Below are positions 1 to 12,000 of a stretch of DNA of 64,000 bases, piece after piece (position 1 is the stretch's first letter; the number at the start of each line of letters is the position of its first letter). The stretch spans positions 77,029,254-77,093,253 of the forward strand of contig NC_080068.1 in the NCBI RefSeq assembly GCF_949987535.1, given 5' to 3'. The notes beneath the pieces are model-generated. The model was not told the DNA's origin. It was given only the letters and a program-made list of their open reading frames with translations, and searched no databases. This DNA is from Balaenoptera acutorostrata. Its lineage: Eukaryota > Chordata > Mammalia > Artiodactyla > Balaenopteridae. The position numbers and the translations under genes were made by a program.

Positions 1-190
1 GGTGCGCGGGCCTCTCACTGTCGCGGCCTCTCTTGTTGCGGAGCACAGGCTCCAGACGCGCAGGCTCAGTTGTTGTGGCTCACGGGCCTAGTTGCTCCGT
101 GGCATGTGGGATCTTCCCAGACCAGGGCTCGAACCCGTGTCCCCTGCATTGGCAGGCGGATTCTTAATCACTGCGCCACCAGGGAAGTCC
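1..190 (-). mobile_element. CHR-type tRNA-derived SINE, cut by the window edge
   Basis: The reverse strand starts GGACTTCCCTGGTGGCGCAG and carries the tRNA B-box-like GGTTCGAGCCC. This is the conserved whale/hippo/ruminant tRNA(Glu)-derived SINE head. The tail lies outside the window. Confidence 0.9.
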
Positions 191-441
191 GGGTGTTGGT
201 TCTTGATGGTGACTCTATTTGTTGAAGTGAAATTTGCCTCTGTGAACATGACTGTGTATATATTCCTTAGTTAATTTGCCATGTTGATGGGTCTTTCAAT
301 AAAAGCAGAAATTTGGAAGATAGCTGGTGAAAGGTGGAGGGAGAGTCTGGAGGAGTTGGGGGAAGGCTTAAGGGAATGATAAGATGAGATCTTTAAATGG
401 CTCTATATCTCACTGATCTCATTCTTAGGGTGTGTCTACAT

Positions 442-664
442 CAGAGTTTCTAAATCTTTGCACCGTTGATATTTTGGACCGATCATTCATTGTTAAGGGT
501 GGGTGGCGGGAAGTTGTCCAGGACACTGCAAAATGTTTAGGAAAATCCTTGGTCTCTACCCACTTGGTTCCAGTAATATTCCCCATTCGTAGCCATCCAG
601 AATGTCTCCAGACATTGCCAAATGTCCTCTAGGGAGCAAAATCACCCCCAGTTCAAAACCACTG
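442..664 (-). mobile_element. MER20-like non-autonomous hAT DNA transposon
   Basis: It opens CAGAGTTTCTAAATC and ends TTCAAAACCACTG, approximate hAT terminal repeats around a core with the GTCTCCAGACATTGCCAAATG segment. The body agrees with MER20 from memory. Confidence 0.75.
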
Positions 665-784
665 GTCTATATATCGGTGGAGCAAGTGTTTGGAATTTCT
701 TTACTTTAAAAAGCTCATCATGGGAAAGAAGTTTAATCAACATTTAATTCAAATTTGATTGGGAGGTTAGCTGCATATATCAAG

Positions 785-985
785 CAGCCATGTGTCAAGT
801 GCTTTTCATATACCAGCTTATTTAATCTTCACAATGATCTGATGAAGGAAGTATCATTAGTGATGCTTTATATATGGGGAAACTGGGGCTTCTGGAGATT
901 GACTTGTCCAAGGTCATACAGCTAGTGAATGGTAGAGCCAGGATTCAAACCCAGGTTTATTTGACTCCAAAGACCCTCTTTTGCT
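785..985 (-). mobile_element. MIR SINE
   Basis: The reverse-oriented MIR core GGTCATACAGCTAGTGAATGG is followed by GAGCCAGGATTCAAACCCAGG, and the 3' part (AAGTGCTTTTCATATACC) precedes it. Diverged. Confidence 0.75.
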
Positions 986-989
986 CTAG

Positions 990-1178
990 ATTTGCACTGT
1001 CCAATATGGTAGATATTAGCCATACGTGGCTATTTAAATTAAATTAAATTTAAAAATTCAGTTAGAGTAGTTACATTTCAACTGTTCAACAGCAGCCTGT
1101 GATTAGTGACTACCATATCAGACAGTGTGGATATAACTTTCCATCATCACAGAAAGTTCTGTTGGACGGTACTGCTCT
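990..1178. mobile_element. MER3/MER33-like inverted-repeat hAT element
   Basis: Its outer ends are GCACTGTCCAATATGG and CTGTTGGACGGTACTGC, with inner palindromic AGCCATACGTGGCT. This matches a common mammalian non-autonomous hAT; the exact family name is uncertain. Confidence 0.6.
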
Positions 1179-1904
1179 AGACCAATGGGCCCAAGAGGAT
1201 GTCGAGGGATAAGATAAATGAGCAGACAGTCTTCATCTTCATGGCTGGCATTTTTCAGGCACTGGGATTCAATGTAGTTCTTTGTCCTACCTCACTGCCA
1301 ACTGTACGAGTCCTCTGTTCCCCAACTCCCCACCATTACTTCCTTGGAGAGTTCTTGCTCATGCCACTACATTCTGAAACCTCCCCAGAGAAGGTAGACA
1401 CTGTTGCTGACTTTTGGTAATGACTTTCTCTCTGGCTTAGATCACTTCCACAGCCTTACACAATCTACCTGCCATGGTTGGCCTTTCTGTGGGAAATACT
1501 TGTAGGAGGCAGGCATGATCCTGGTGTTGCGAGGAGTTTATTTTTGTTTGCAGAAAAGGCTCTTAGAGAAAGAGATGAGCCTGGCTAGAATCATCGTGAA
1601 GTCTGTTTTTAGTTCTAGATAAAACTTGCCCAAGAGCCAAAATAAAACTCTGACATCGACTTACTGTATTTCACTCTGCAAGGCAGATGTCCTCATTATC
1701 ATGTAGCCCTTTGCCAGTCTTCTTGAGTTCAATCTGGGCAGCCCCACTGTGGCTTTGGTTGGCATGTATTTTTGCTTCCTGCATTATCAGCACACTACTT
1801 TATCAACTTGCCCTGGCAGAAGATGCGGGGATGACGGGTGGGTGCGTGGTACCCATGAGAACATGGTACCCCATCCCAAATAGGAAGAAGATCTCATTGT
1901 TCTT
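1179..1904. other. Intergenic single-copy sequence
   Basis: No gene, strong repeat or RNA was recognised. Short open frames lack similarity to known proteins. Confidence 0.5.
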
Positions 1905-2582
1905 GTTTATTTTATTTTTTTAATTGAAGTATAGTTGATTTACAATGTGGTGTTAATGTCTGCTATACAGCAAAGTGATTCGGTTATACATATATACATT
2001 CTTTTTTTTTTTTTTTTTAAAAGGCTTTAATTGTATAGCTACTTTATTTATTTATTTATTTATTTTTGGCTGTGTTGGGTCTTCGGTTCGTGCGAGGGCT
2101 TTCTCTAGTTGCGGCAAGTGGGGGCCACTCTTCATCGCGGTGCGGGGACCGCTCTTCATCGCGGTGCGCGGGCCTTTCACTATCGCGGCCTCTCTTGTTG
2201 CGGAGCACAGGCTCCAGACGCGCAGGCTCAGTAGTTGTGGCTCACGGGCCCAGCTGCTCCGTGGCATGTGGGATCCTCCCAGACCAGGGCTCGAACCCGT
2301 GTCCCCTGCATTAGCAGGCAGATTCTCAACCACTGCGCCACCAGGGAAGCCCTGCATTCTTTTTTTTATATTCTTTCTCATTATGGTTTATCACAGGATA
2401 CTGAATTTAGTTTCCTCTGCTCTACAGTAGGACCTTGTTGTTTATCCATTCTGTATATAATAGCTCACATCTGCTAACCCCAGCTTCCCACTCCATCCCT
2501 CTTCCAACTCCCTCCCCTTGGCAACCACCAGTCTGTTCTCTGTGTCCATGAGTCTGTTTCTGCTTCATAGATAGGTTCATAG
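1905..2582 (-). mobile_element. L1 3' end, split by a nested SINE
   Basis: AGTATAGTTGATTTACAATG at about 1928 and the GTAGGACCTTGTTGTTTATC to CAACCACCAGTCTGTTCTC stretch at 2425-2545 are the reverse strand of an artiodactyl L1 3' UTR. The two parts are contiguous once the SINE at 2002-2352 is removed. Confidence 0.8.
2002..2352 (-). mobile_element. CHR-type SINE with extra tail sequence, inserted in the L1
   Basis: The head GGGCTTCCCTGGTGGCGCAG is at 2333-2352 on the reverse strand. The body has a local duplication of about 20 bases (TCTTCATCGCGGTGCG at about 2131 and 2154). The AAAT-repeat tail is followed by 20-odd unusual bases (2020-2042) ending TTTT and then poly(A). The target duplication is about AAAAAGAATG. 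Confidence 0.9.
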
Positions 2583-2689
2583 TCCTTATTGATTATTCCA
2601 TTGAGATCAATTTCTGAGGTCCAGAGCAGACTCTCATTTCAGAAGCATGATTCCTCAGGTGTTTCTACCTCTGGCTACCAATATTCAGG

Positions 2690-3240
2690 ACATATTTATT
2701 GAGCACCTCCTTTGTGCCAGACACTGTTCTAGACACTGGGTTTATAGCAGTGAACAAAACAAAAAATTCCCCTGCCTATATGGAACTTGCCTGTTAGTGG
2801 GGAGAGATAGACACAAAAGATAATAAGTAAAATATATAGGATGACAGATGGGATACATGCTATGGAGAAAAATACAGTAGGGAAAAGAGTTAGGGAGTGC
2901 AGGTGAGGTGGCAATTTGAAATAGAGTGTTCAGGGATGGTTTCATTGAGTAAAAACCTAAGGAAAGTAAGATAAAGAGCCATTTGGATATCTGGGTGTAT
3001 CTGCATTCCAGGTAGAGGAAAAGCAAGTGCAAAGGCCCAAGCAGGTAGCAGGAACAGCAAGGAGGCTGGATGGGCTAGAGTGGAGAGAATAATGTGGAGA
3101 GGGGTAGGAGGTGAGGTCAGAGAGGTTGCAGGGGCACCAGAGCACATAGGACCCTGAAGGCCTCTGTAAGGATTTGGCTGCTGTTTGAGTGAGATGAGAA
3201 GCCATTGGGTGGAGAATTGACATAAATGATCACTCTGGCT
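2690..3240 (+). repeat. Ancient mammalian dispersed repeat, family not named (copy A)
   Basis: The stretch opens TTATTGAGCACCTCCTTTGTG and includes GCAGTGAACAAAACAAAAAATTCCC and GCAAGTGCAAAGGCCC. It shares this order with copies at about 8935, 15965 and 27060, showing one old family. Confidence 0.6.
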
Positions 3241-3268
3241 TCTGTATTGAGAAAAGATTATAGAGGAG

Positions 3269-3767
3269 TGTGAGGGTTTTAAAATATGTACCCACAGATG
3301 CTTCAATACTCCTGTCTTCAAAGAGGGGAGCCTGATTTCCTCTCCTTGAGTGTGGACTGCATTCGGTGACTCACTTCTCACAAATAGAGATGGTGGAAGA
3401 GGGGTGCGGGACCTTAGAGATTAAACATAAGGAGAAATGCAGCCTCCTCCTCGCCCTCTCATTCTCTCTCGGTTCACTCAAGCAGCCTATGGACAGCCCA
3501 TGTGGTGAGGAACCGAGAACGCCTGCCAGTGGCCAGAGAGGAGCTGAGGTCCCATGTGGACAGCCGTGCCGGTGGGGCATCTTGGACCCTCCAGTCAAGC
3601 CCCTGGAGGACACCTCAATGCTCACTTCATGAGAGACGCTGAGCCAGAAGCACCCTGCTAAGCCTCCCCTGGGTTCCTGACCCACAGAAACTGTGAGGTA
3701 ATAAATGCTTATTTTAAGCTGCTAACTTTGGGGATAATTTGCTCTGCAGCAATAGGTAAGTAATACA
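3269..3767 (+). mobile_element. MLT1-type LTR (ERVL-MaLR solo LTR)
   Basis: It starts TGTGAGGGTTTTAAAATATG and ends with AATAAATGCTTATTTTAAGC, then TTTGGGGATAATTTGC and GCAGCAATAGGTAAGTAATACA, which are MLT1 3' hallmarks. About 500 bp, with no internal retroviral region. Confidence 0.8.
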
Positions 3768-4195
3768 GGGAACAAGGGCAGAAACCAGGAGTCCAGTTAA
3801 GGGGCTGTTTCAGTTACGCACATGAGGAGGTGACTTGGAAGTGGTGAAAAATAGCTTTGCAGTCAGGATACGGTGAGTGAGAGAAGAAAGAGTCAGGCTT
3901 TCATCCTGAAAAATGGGAAGGTCAGCTCCCACTTGAGCTCTTAAAACTATTCAACACATTCAGTCTTTCCCTCCTTAGAAGAATATTTTATCCTGACTTC
4001 CGTGACACCACACTCTGACTCTGGTTTTCTTTCTATGTCACCGACTGATCCTTTTCATTCTTTGCTGACGCGTCCTCTACTCAAGCCCTTGATGTTGGAG
4101 TAAGCCAGGGCTGGATTTTTGGCTTTATTCTCTTTTCTGTTTAGTGTCTCACTGGGAATTCTCATCCTCTGTAAAGACTTTAAATACCATCCATA
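3768..4195. other. Intergenic single-copy sequence
   Basis: Nothing recognisable beyond short open frames. Confidence 0.45.
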
Positions 4196-4210
4196 TGACC
4201 AGTGATTTCT

Positions 4211-4510
4211 TTTTTTTTTTTTTTTTTAATTTTATTTATTTATTTTTGGCTGTGTGGGGTCTTCGTTTCTGTGCGAGGGCTTTCTCCAGCTGCGGCAAGC
4301 GGGGGCCACTCTTCATCGCGGTGCGCGGACCTCTCACTGTCGCGGCCTCTCCCGCTGTGGAGCACAGGCTCCAGACGCGCAGGCTCAGCCATTGTGGCTC
4401 ACGGGCCCAGTTGCTCCGTGGCATGTGGGATCTTCCCAGACCAGGGCTCGAACCCGTGTCCCCTGCATTGGCAGGCAGACTCTCAACCACTGCGCCACCA
4501 GGGAAGCCCC
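4211..4510 (-). mobile_element. CHR-type SINE with intact target-site duplication
   Basis: A perfect 15-bp duplication TGACCAGTGATTTCT flanks it at 4196-4210 and 4511-4525. The poly-T (A-tail) is at the left and the CCACCAGGGAAGCC head at the right. Confidence 0.95.
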
Positions 4511-4744
4511 TGACCAGTGATTTCTATTCCTCCGGTTGTGTCCTTTCCATTGAATCCCAGACTCAAAGATCCCCTTGCTTCTTGACATTTCCATGTCTCT
4601 CTCTAACGAGTTCTCAATTTTATCATGACCAAAACAGAACTCTTGATTTCCTGCACCAGCCCTACTCTCACAGCAATGGTCTCCAACTCAGTGAGCGGAA
4701 CCACCATCATCCCAGTTGTTCAAGCAAAAGTAGAGGGGTCATTC

Positions 4745-4866
4745 TTTTTTTTTTTTTTTTAAACATCTTTATTGAAGTATAATTGCCTTACAATAGTGTG
4801 TTAGCTTCTGCTTTTTAACAAAGTGAATCAGTTATACATATACAATATGTTCCCATTTCTCTTCCT
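4745..4866 (-). mobile_element. 5'-truncated L1 3' end
   Basis: The sequence is T-rich, then ATTGAAGTATAATTGCC, then GTGAATCAGTTATACATATA. Near-perfect direct repeats TAGAGGGGTCATTCTT and TAGAGGGGTTATTCTT flank it, marking a short retrotransposed piece. Confidence 0.8.
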
Positions 4867-5029
4867 AGAGGGGTTATTCTTGATTTCTCTCTTTCCTTCA
4901 ACCCTCACCTTCAGCAAGTCTGACTGATTCTACATCCAAAACATATTCCAAACATGTATACTTCCTGCTATGGCCGCGGATACCACCCTACTTGAAGCTA
5001 TCATCGTTTTTCACTTATCCTCCTTCTCC

Positions 5030-5660
5030 CCCACTGTAGCCAGCGTGATATTCAAAGAACACAAATCAGATTGAGAAGCTCTTACTCTTAAAACCCTTCA
5101 AAGACTTTCCATCGCAGTCAAAATCAAATCCAGGCTTGTCAGGACTAACAAGTTCCTACATGAAGTTGGCCCCTGTCTATCTCTGACTTCATCTGATACT
5201 ACTCGCCTGCTTTATTTTTCCTCAGTCACTCTGACCTTCTCTCTGTTTCTTGATGATGCTAAATTCATTCCTGGATTAAGACATTTGCATTCGTTGTTCC
5301 CTCTGCCTGGAATACTCTTTTTCAGATATCTGCGTGGCTATAACCTTCTTGTCATTTTGGTCTCATACAAATGTCATTTTCTCGGAGAGCCCTTCCCTGC
5401 GTTCTAAGTCTCCTTCCGGTCACTTCTTGTCATTTCATCCTTTTTGGTTTTCTTCATAGCACTTGCCTATCTGAAAGTATCTTGTCCATTTATTCGTTTA
5501 CTTATTTATTTTCAATCTTCTGGACACCTTGACCCTAACCTTAATCCTAACCCTCATCTCTCTTATTCATTACCATATGTATCCTCAGCCCCTATCACAA
5601 TACCTGGCACACTGCAGGTATTTGATAAATAACTGTTGAATGTATGCATGCATGAATAAA
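5030..5660 (+). mobile_element. L2 LINE 3' region
   Basis: It includes CCCTCTGCCTGGAATACTC, TTCTTCATAGCACTTGCC and the 3' end ATACCTGGCACACTGCAGGT to TGTTGAATG. Long and collinear with L2. Confidence 0.8.
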
Positions 5661-5749
5661 TAAATGATCTGACAAAGAAGAAAAATCTCGATCTACTTTT
5701 CCATCACCATCTGAACTCAAGGTAACACAGGTAAAGGGGAACCCTTCTC

Positions 5750-5920
5750 AGCTTTACCAAGCCCTCACTTGCCTCTTGGCCTTTTCATTTTTTGACTTCA
5801 CATACTTGATTCTCTCCTTTCCTCAGATGTCTGCTCAAATGTCACCTTATCAGAGAGGCCTACCCTGACCACTCTTAATCAAAAAGATCCCTCTGTCATT
5901 TATTTCTAGAGATTCAGGGA
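5750..5920 (+). mobile_element. L2 LINE fragment
   Basis: CTCAAATGTCACCTTATCAG followed by AGAGGCCTACCCTGACCAC is a characteristic L2 segment. Confidence 0.7.
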
Positions 5921-6024
5921 AATAATTCATCTCCATTTTCTCCTCCTCTTAAACTATTGGACTGCTTTTTTTCACTAAATTGATGAAGTTGTTAATTACT
6001 GTGAGGCCTCTTTAAACTGAATGC

Positions 6025-6440
6025 TTGAGTGAGCTTTTACTGCTCTGTAACAAGCTGCCCCAAAACGTAAGGGTTTAAAACAACAATTTATTTTCTCATG
6101 ATTCTACAGTCTGGACTGAGCGCTCTGAGGGCTCCTCTGAGGGGCTGGCAGTGGGTGTGATTATAAGCTGCGAGCTCAGCTAGGGCTGTCAACAAGAGTG
6201 CCTTGGTTCTCCTCCACTGGCCTCTTCACGTGGATCAGGTTTTTCATGGCTTGGCGGCTGGCTTCTAAGAGGCAGTGTTCTGAGCCTGTAAACTCAGAAG
6301 CTGCAGATTGCTTGACACCCAGCTTTGGAAGTTGTACTGTGTCACTCGAAGTCAGTCACAGGCCCACACCAGAATCAAAGGGAGAAGATACGACTTTGCC
6401 TCCCAATGGGGGAGTAGGAAGGAATTTATGACCGTCTCCA
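6025..6440 (+). repeat. Ancient dispersed repeat, family not named
   Basis: GCTCTGTAACAAGCTGCCCC is followed by TTAAAACAACAATTTATT and GGCAGTGGGTG. This resembles a common placental LTR-like repeat; a possible relative is at 35940-36360. Confidence 0.5.
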
Positions 6441-6693
6441 ACCCATCATCTTTAATCAACTCAGAAAAGCAATCATTTTGATTTCAGTCTTTGTTGATGA
6501 AAATGTTTCTAAAAATACATTAGTCCTGCAAGTAGATTATAATGGACGTAGTCTCCTCAATGATTAAAAGTCTTTCAGAAACTCAGGGTCGTTCCCATTA
6601 TTGTCAAGTTTGGGTCCTAGCCCCAGCTCTGTCACAAGCTACCTAATTTTGCTATCTTGGGAATATCACAGAGGATTTTGGTGTTTGTTTTCT

Positions 6694-6971
6694 TTTTCTT
6701 TTTTTTCTCTTTTTAAAACTTTAAAAATTTTTTGGCTGCGTTGGGTCTTCATTGCTGTGTGTGGGCTTCTCATTGCTCTGGCTTCTCTTGTTGCAGAGCA
6801 TGGGCCCTAGAGTGCATGGGCTTCAGTAGTTGTGGCACGCAGGCTCAGCAGTTGTGGCACATGGGCTTAGTTGCTCCGCGGCATGTGGGATCTTCCTGGA
6901 CCAGGGATCGAACCCTTGTCTCCTGCATTGGCAGGCAGATTCTTAACAACTGTGCCCCCAGGGAAGGCTCC
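6694..6971 (-). mobile_element. Older CHR-type SINE with target-site duplication
   Basis: The duplication TGGTGTTTGTTTTCT lies at 6679-6693 and 6972-6986. The body (GCATGTGGGATCTTCCTGGACC) is more diverged than the other copies and matches the variant at 61479. Confidence 0.9.
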
Positions 6972-6986
6972 TGGTGTTTGTTTTCT

Positions 6987-7604
6987 CATCCACAAAATGA
7001 AGAGATAGAGTTACATGATTTCTATTTTCATTTCCAGCTCTGAGACACTATGATTTCATAGTTTCATTTAAAAAGTACAGGAGGTTAGACTACATCTGTA
7101 ATAAATTCAAGTCATACCCGCTATGCATAAATTTCTTGTATGAACTTGTGTTTGCTTGTGATTGTTATTTTTTTCTTTTCTTTCTTTTAAAAAATATAAC
7201 CCATAACTCCACCACTGAGAATTTACCTCCCTTAACTCCCAAGTTTCTGGGCCTTTGTATTTGATGTTAGATCAAACATGGTAATTTGTGTTTGGCTTTT
7301 GGTTGACATTTGCATTGCCCTCCCATTTCTATGCTTTTATAGCTGGAAAGACTAACCAGCTAAAGATCACCTAGTTAGTCAATCTTCCATGTTTAGAGAT
7401 GGACAGGAAACCGGAGACAGAGAATGGAAGGAGAAAAGCCAAGCCTTTGGTCTCTTTTTCCTTCACCTCAACATCATAATTTACCCCTCATTCTTCACCT
7501 TCAAAATTTATCTTAACTCAAACTTCGTCCTTCCCCTCCCTCTTCCCCAGGACATTTTCATCTTCTCCATGGCCTTAAAGGAAGAGCAACAAGAACCACC
7601 CCAA
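6987..7604. other. Intergenic single-copy sequence
   Basis: No repeat or gene recognised. Pyrimidine-rich stretches only. Confidence 0.45.
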
Positions 7605-7755
7605 GAGCTAATGTTTATTGAGATGATTTAATTCTCTCAATGACATTGAGTGAGGTATCACTGTTAGCCCATTTTACAGATGAAGAAGCTGAAGCTCAGA
7701 CAGTCTGTAACTTGGTCAAGATCTCTCAGAGAGGAAGTGGTTAGATCTTGGATGT
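7605..7755 (-). mobile_element. MIR SINE fragment
   Basis: CCCATTTTACAGATGAAGAAGC, GAAGCTCAGACAG and TTGGTCAAGATCTCTCAGAG are reverse-strand MIR. Confidence 0.65.
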
Positions 7756-8114
7756 CAATCTAGACCCTGTAATTCCAGAGTATTGATCCAAACGCTATGC
7801 CATCTGGCCATGAAACTAACCAGAATACAAAGTTCTGGATTCAACTGACAGGATTTGTGTGTTGAAGCATAGCATACATACCTAAAAGTATGAAAATCAT
7901 AAGTATATAGATAGCTTAATGAATTATCCAAAGGGAGCTCACCTGGTAAACAGAACATACAAAGAATAGAACATTACCAACTGTCCAGGAACCCCCTCAT
8001 GTATCCATCCCAAGTCACTGCCCTCTCTTCCCCGAGAATAACAAACATTCTAACATCTGAATAAGTTTTGCTTGTTTTTAAGCTTCCTATAAATGGAACC
8101 ATATAGAATGTACT

Positions 8115-8300
8115 CTTTTTTTTTAAGTTTATTATTATTTTTAAATTGAGGTATAATTGACGTATAACATTATATTTGTTTCAGGTGTACAACATACTGA
8201 TTTAATAGCTGTATACGTTGTGGAATGATTATGTTATTCCTTTTGGAATGAAGGTATAGAACATTTGTTATACAGTTGAAGGAGGGTAATTGTTGAGTTC
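8115..8300 (-). mobile_element. Older L1 3' end
   Basis: TTAAATTGAGGTATAATTGACG is followed by TTGTTTCAGGTGTACAACATAC, the reverse strand of an L1M-type 3' UTR. Confidence 0.7.
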
Positions 8301-8309
8301 AGCTAATCT

Positions 8310-8615
8310 GTTCATAGCAGAGACTGCCTGGTGTTCTCCAAAGCCCTTTTTCTTATCTTCCTAGACACACAGCGGAGCTGCATTTCCCAGCCTCCCTTGC
8401 AGTTAGCTGTTGCCTTGAGACCGTGCTCTCACCAAAGAGAGTAAAAGTACTGTATACCCTTTTCCCCTTTCAGTAGGCTGGATAAAGAGAGCCCCCCCCA
8501 TTTCTTGAAGACGGCAGAGCCTCCATCAGCATGAGTCCCTGGGTGACCGGTGGGGAAGGGCTGACCTGTTCGCCCACCCATTACTATAATAAATGAACTT
8601 CATTGTGTTTGAGTC
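8310..8615 (+). repeat. Ancient LTR-like repeat
   Basis: CATTTCCCAGCCTCCCTTGCAG to GACGGCAGAGCC and a terminal AATAAATGAACTTCATTG resemble the family also present at 63186-63480. The family name is not certain. Confidence 0.5.
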
Positions 8616-8676
8616 ATTATATATATGTATAATTATATATAATATCATTATATATATAATATAATTATATATTGGC
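8616..8676. repeat. AT-rich low-complexity repeat
   Basis: Alternating TA runs with interruptions. Confidence 0.85.
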
Positions 8677-8934
8677 TGGTCTATTTGTTACAGTAATTAG
8701 TGTATCATACATAGGTTTTACTGTGTTTTTCAAGATGCTTCAAAATATTTTAATGCTATTCTACTGGCTACAAAAAAGAACTAAATTCTTTTCTATCTGT
8801 TGAGACGTCTTCAATACTAAGGTGATATCCATAATGTCCTATGTGTCTCAGGCCCTAAACTATCCTCAGAATATGCCTTGATGGTTCTCTTTATACCCAT
8901 CCTCATCTCTGCCCATAGACTTCCCATCAGCCTT

Positions 8935-9070
8935 TGGTTATTTATTAAACAAATACCACTTTGGGCACCAATTATGTACCACCAATGTTACGGGCATTGC
9001 TGAAAAGCAGCGAACAAAACAGAGAAAGCCCTGTCCTCATGCAGCTTAGGGGAAGTTAGTGGCCTCAGGC
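8935..9070 (+). repeat. Ancient dispersed repeat, copy B
   Basis: TTATTTATTAAACAAATACC is followed by AGCAGCGAACAAAACAGAG and CCCTGTCCTCATGCAGCTTA, the same family as 2690-3240. Confidence 0.55.
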
Positions 9071-9074
9071 GGTC

Positions 9075-12000
9075 CCTTGGTCAGCCACAGTAACTATCAC
9101 TGCAGTCCAGAACCCCACGCAGACAATAAACTTGTTCTGATCATTGAGTTTACCATATAATGGAGATATCCCACTGAAAGTTTTTTAAAAATTATTTCTA
9201 AAATGGGCCACAAATTTCCATTTTTTTCTAGACTCAAGGTACAGAACACAGTTTTACCTCATTATCATTATAACTGCATTATGCGGTAATGTAGCAGTAA
9301 GTCAAGGGCCAATGAAGTGCAGAGAACAATTTGCCTATACAACACGGCCTCAGATTGCTACGCCTTTTGAATTCGCACATCTACCTTTGACAGTTTTTCT
9401 ATTTCCTTCATCCCAGTTGGGTTGTTTTTACACTCCCACTAGAATCCATTTTCACCTTGCAATTTGCTCCTTCTAGCTAAGAGAACTGAGAACTCTAGTT
9501 TTCTCGAATAGGGTTCTAATAAGAGGGACGAAGTGAGAGGGCACAAGGCCACTGGAACCTTGGTTTTGCAATGCAGCTTTGACTGCTAGAAACTTTCCTG
9601 ATCATTTGTCGCTTCCCTGCTGAGTTGTAGGTAGCTGCGGTCGATGGATATTTAATTTTTGTACCTGAGCCAAAATTTTGCCTGATGTTTGCTTCATAAT
9701 TCTGCTTTTGTCCTTTTGTAGAAATGTTTGCATTTTGCAAGAGGGAAATAAAGAGATTAATTGCCAGAAACTCTGTTAGCCATTGGACTTTTAATAAAAA
9801 CAGATTTTGGAGAAATTTGAAGAGGTTTTATTGTGAGGAAAGAATAAGAGTTCTGTGCTCCATGAAAGCTGGTGACCAGGGAGCTGGCCTGGAGAAGGAG
9901 GTCTAGAGGGAGAAGCCCTGGGGCCCAAACAGAAGGGTTCCAGAGAGTGAGTCTCAGGTGACTCTGAGGAGGGCAGGTTTGCCTTAGAATTTTAAGTGGG
10001 CCTGCAGTTCAGACAGAAAGGATTTTGCCTTCTCCCAGGGAATTGTGGTAAATAACCATGGTGTTGACTTAGGGGAGACACTGGTAGTTAAACTAGAAAG
10101 TGGAACTGCGGTTGACTCTAAAAATCTAATTTATGGATTAACTGGTGCCCAGTCAAAATAACTAATAATTCTGAGACTATAATTACCCGCCTGTAGGCTT
10201 TCTATTTTTCCTCCAACTTTCTACTTTTCTGCATTTTACAAATGTTTAATAATGAACATGCATTCCTTTTATAATAAAAAAAATCCAATTAACTTAATTA
10301 GAAAAAAATTACCCACCAGGTGACGGGAGGTTTCTCATTAATTTATCATTGGCTGTCATAGTCTGGCTTCAAGATCTCTGCCCGCTGAGGAACAGTTACT
10401 CGTGTGCTCTCAATGGCTGAATCCAGATGTGTGTTGTGGGGGACGTGAGGGAGGGGAGGGAGGTGATAAGAAGAGTGAAAGGAAAAACAGTCCCCCAGAA
10501 CACCATCTTTGGAAAAGAGAGCCACTGCAACTCCCTCTAAGTGGGAGCAGTGCCCATGGCTTTGGTGATTTCAGAAGGAGAGAGGAGGGAAGGAAGCAGA
10601 GTTTCTGCTGGGGGTGGGAGGAGCTCTCTGAGTGTCTGACTTAGTTACACTATGTCCACTATCACTGATGGCGTTACATTTGGAAAGCTAGTTAGGTAGG
10701 CTTGTTGGATAGATCTGCTTTGATACTGCCCAAAAGGTTATAAAATCATCAGCATTTCTCTAGTTTAGACCTGATGTTGGTGTTTGGATGACCTGAATGA
10801 AAACTTGGGAAGACCTGAAGTGATTTACTCAATGCAAATGGAACCGTTAATTTTACTTTCATCTGAGGAAGTCAACATCATCTAGTGAGCAACTGCTCTG
10901 AGCTCATTAAGGAAATAAAGGATGCAATCCTTGCCAGCCCAGGCTCCAGATGGAAGAGTCTCCCATTTCTCTGAAGTGCAGTGCCATCCTGGGATTCCAA
11001 CATCACACCCCACACGTGAGGGAAGGAGGAATTTAGTCACAGTTTGCACTGAGGGTCAGAGGACTGCAGATGAGAATTAAGGACACAATGGAAAATGAAA
11101 ATGTGTCATCACAAAGGAAAAAAAAAATGTATCTGGAATTGGAAAGGATGTTCATACTCTGAAAGAAGCACTCACGTACTAGGTATGGTTAATGCATGAC
11201 AGCTTTGTAATAATCATTCCATTATTGATTAACTTCACATTGTGGTGCCGGTAGTTAATTGCAGCCTTTTCCTGTTTTTGGCTCTGGTGTTTAAAGGCAA
11301 AATAGGCCCTTTGTTACGCTCTCAGAAGAACTATTTACACATTTTGATTTGGCAAAGCACAGCTCATTTTCTTCTGGTCCCTTCTGGCTTTTTTATTCCA
11401 TATGGAATATGCAAGCAAAACTGGCTGAACTTTCAAACATCAGCTAAATCCTAATAATCACCACAGAGTTCCTTGCCTAGCGCTTCTCAAATGGCTATAT
11501 TTTTTATAAACCAAGTCAACATTCTGCCACGGAAAGGTCAGTCTAACGGGGCCATCAGTCTGCGGCACTAATACTTCCAGAGCCAGAGGCCCTCGGACGC
11601 TGCTCGTTCAGCTTTGCGGGCAGCCTGATCTGGAATGTGGCTCTCTCCCCAGGGAAGGGTCCCCAGGCACCATGCGGAGGAGGGGAGGTTGTGAGCAAAG
11701 TCATCAGCCCCTTAGAAGACGCCCTGACCTCCCCAGGACTGAACTTTCAACCTCTTGAGCTGACAGTTAGTGGTGGATGCACAAATTTTGTTTGCGACTA
11801 ATTGCAGCTTATAAATGGAGCATTGTGGCCCTGGAAAAGAGTCTTTCTCCCCAGGGTCACCCAAGTGGAATCTGGACACAAGAGAGCCTGTCCCCTAATG
11901 GGCCTCCTCCCCGAGCCCTTCCCACCCTCTTGGGCTCTGGGCTTGCCTCCTTCATCAAGTTGAGAGCTAGAGGGCACAGCAGGAGACTCCTCTGCGAATC

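Noticed and set aside
1975..2430. 151-residue open frame
   Set aside because: It is a translation of the reverse CHR SINE inside an L1. The same peptide pattern recurs in the SINEs at 4144-4782, 6732-7043, 26517-26882 and 44348-44596.
5530..5560. Telomere-like CCCTAACC words
   Set aside because: Only a couple of irregular copies inside an L2 element.
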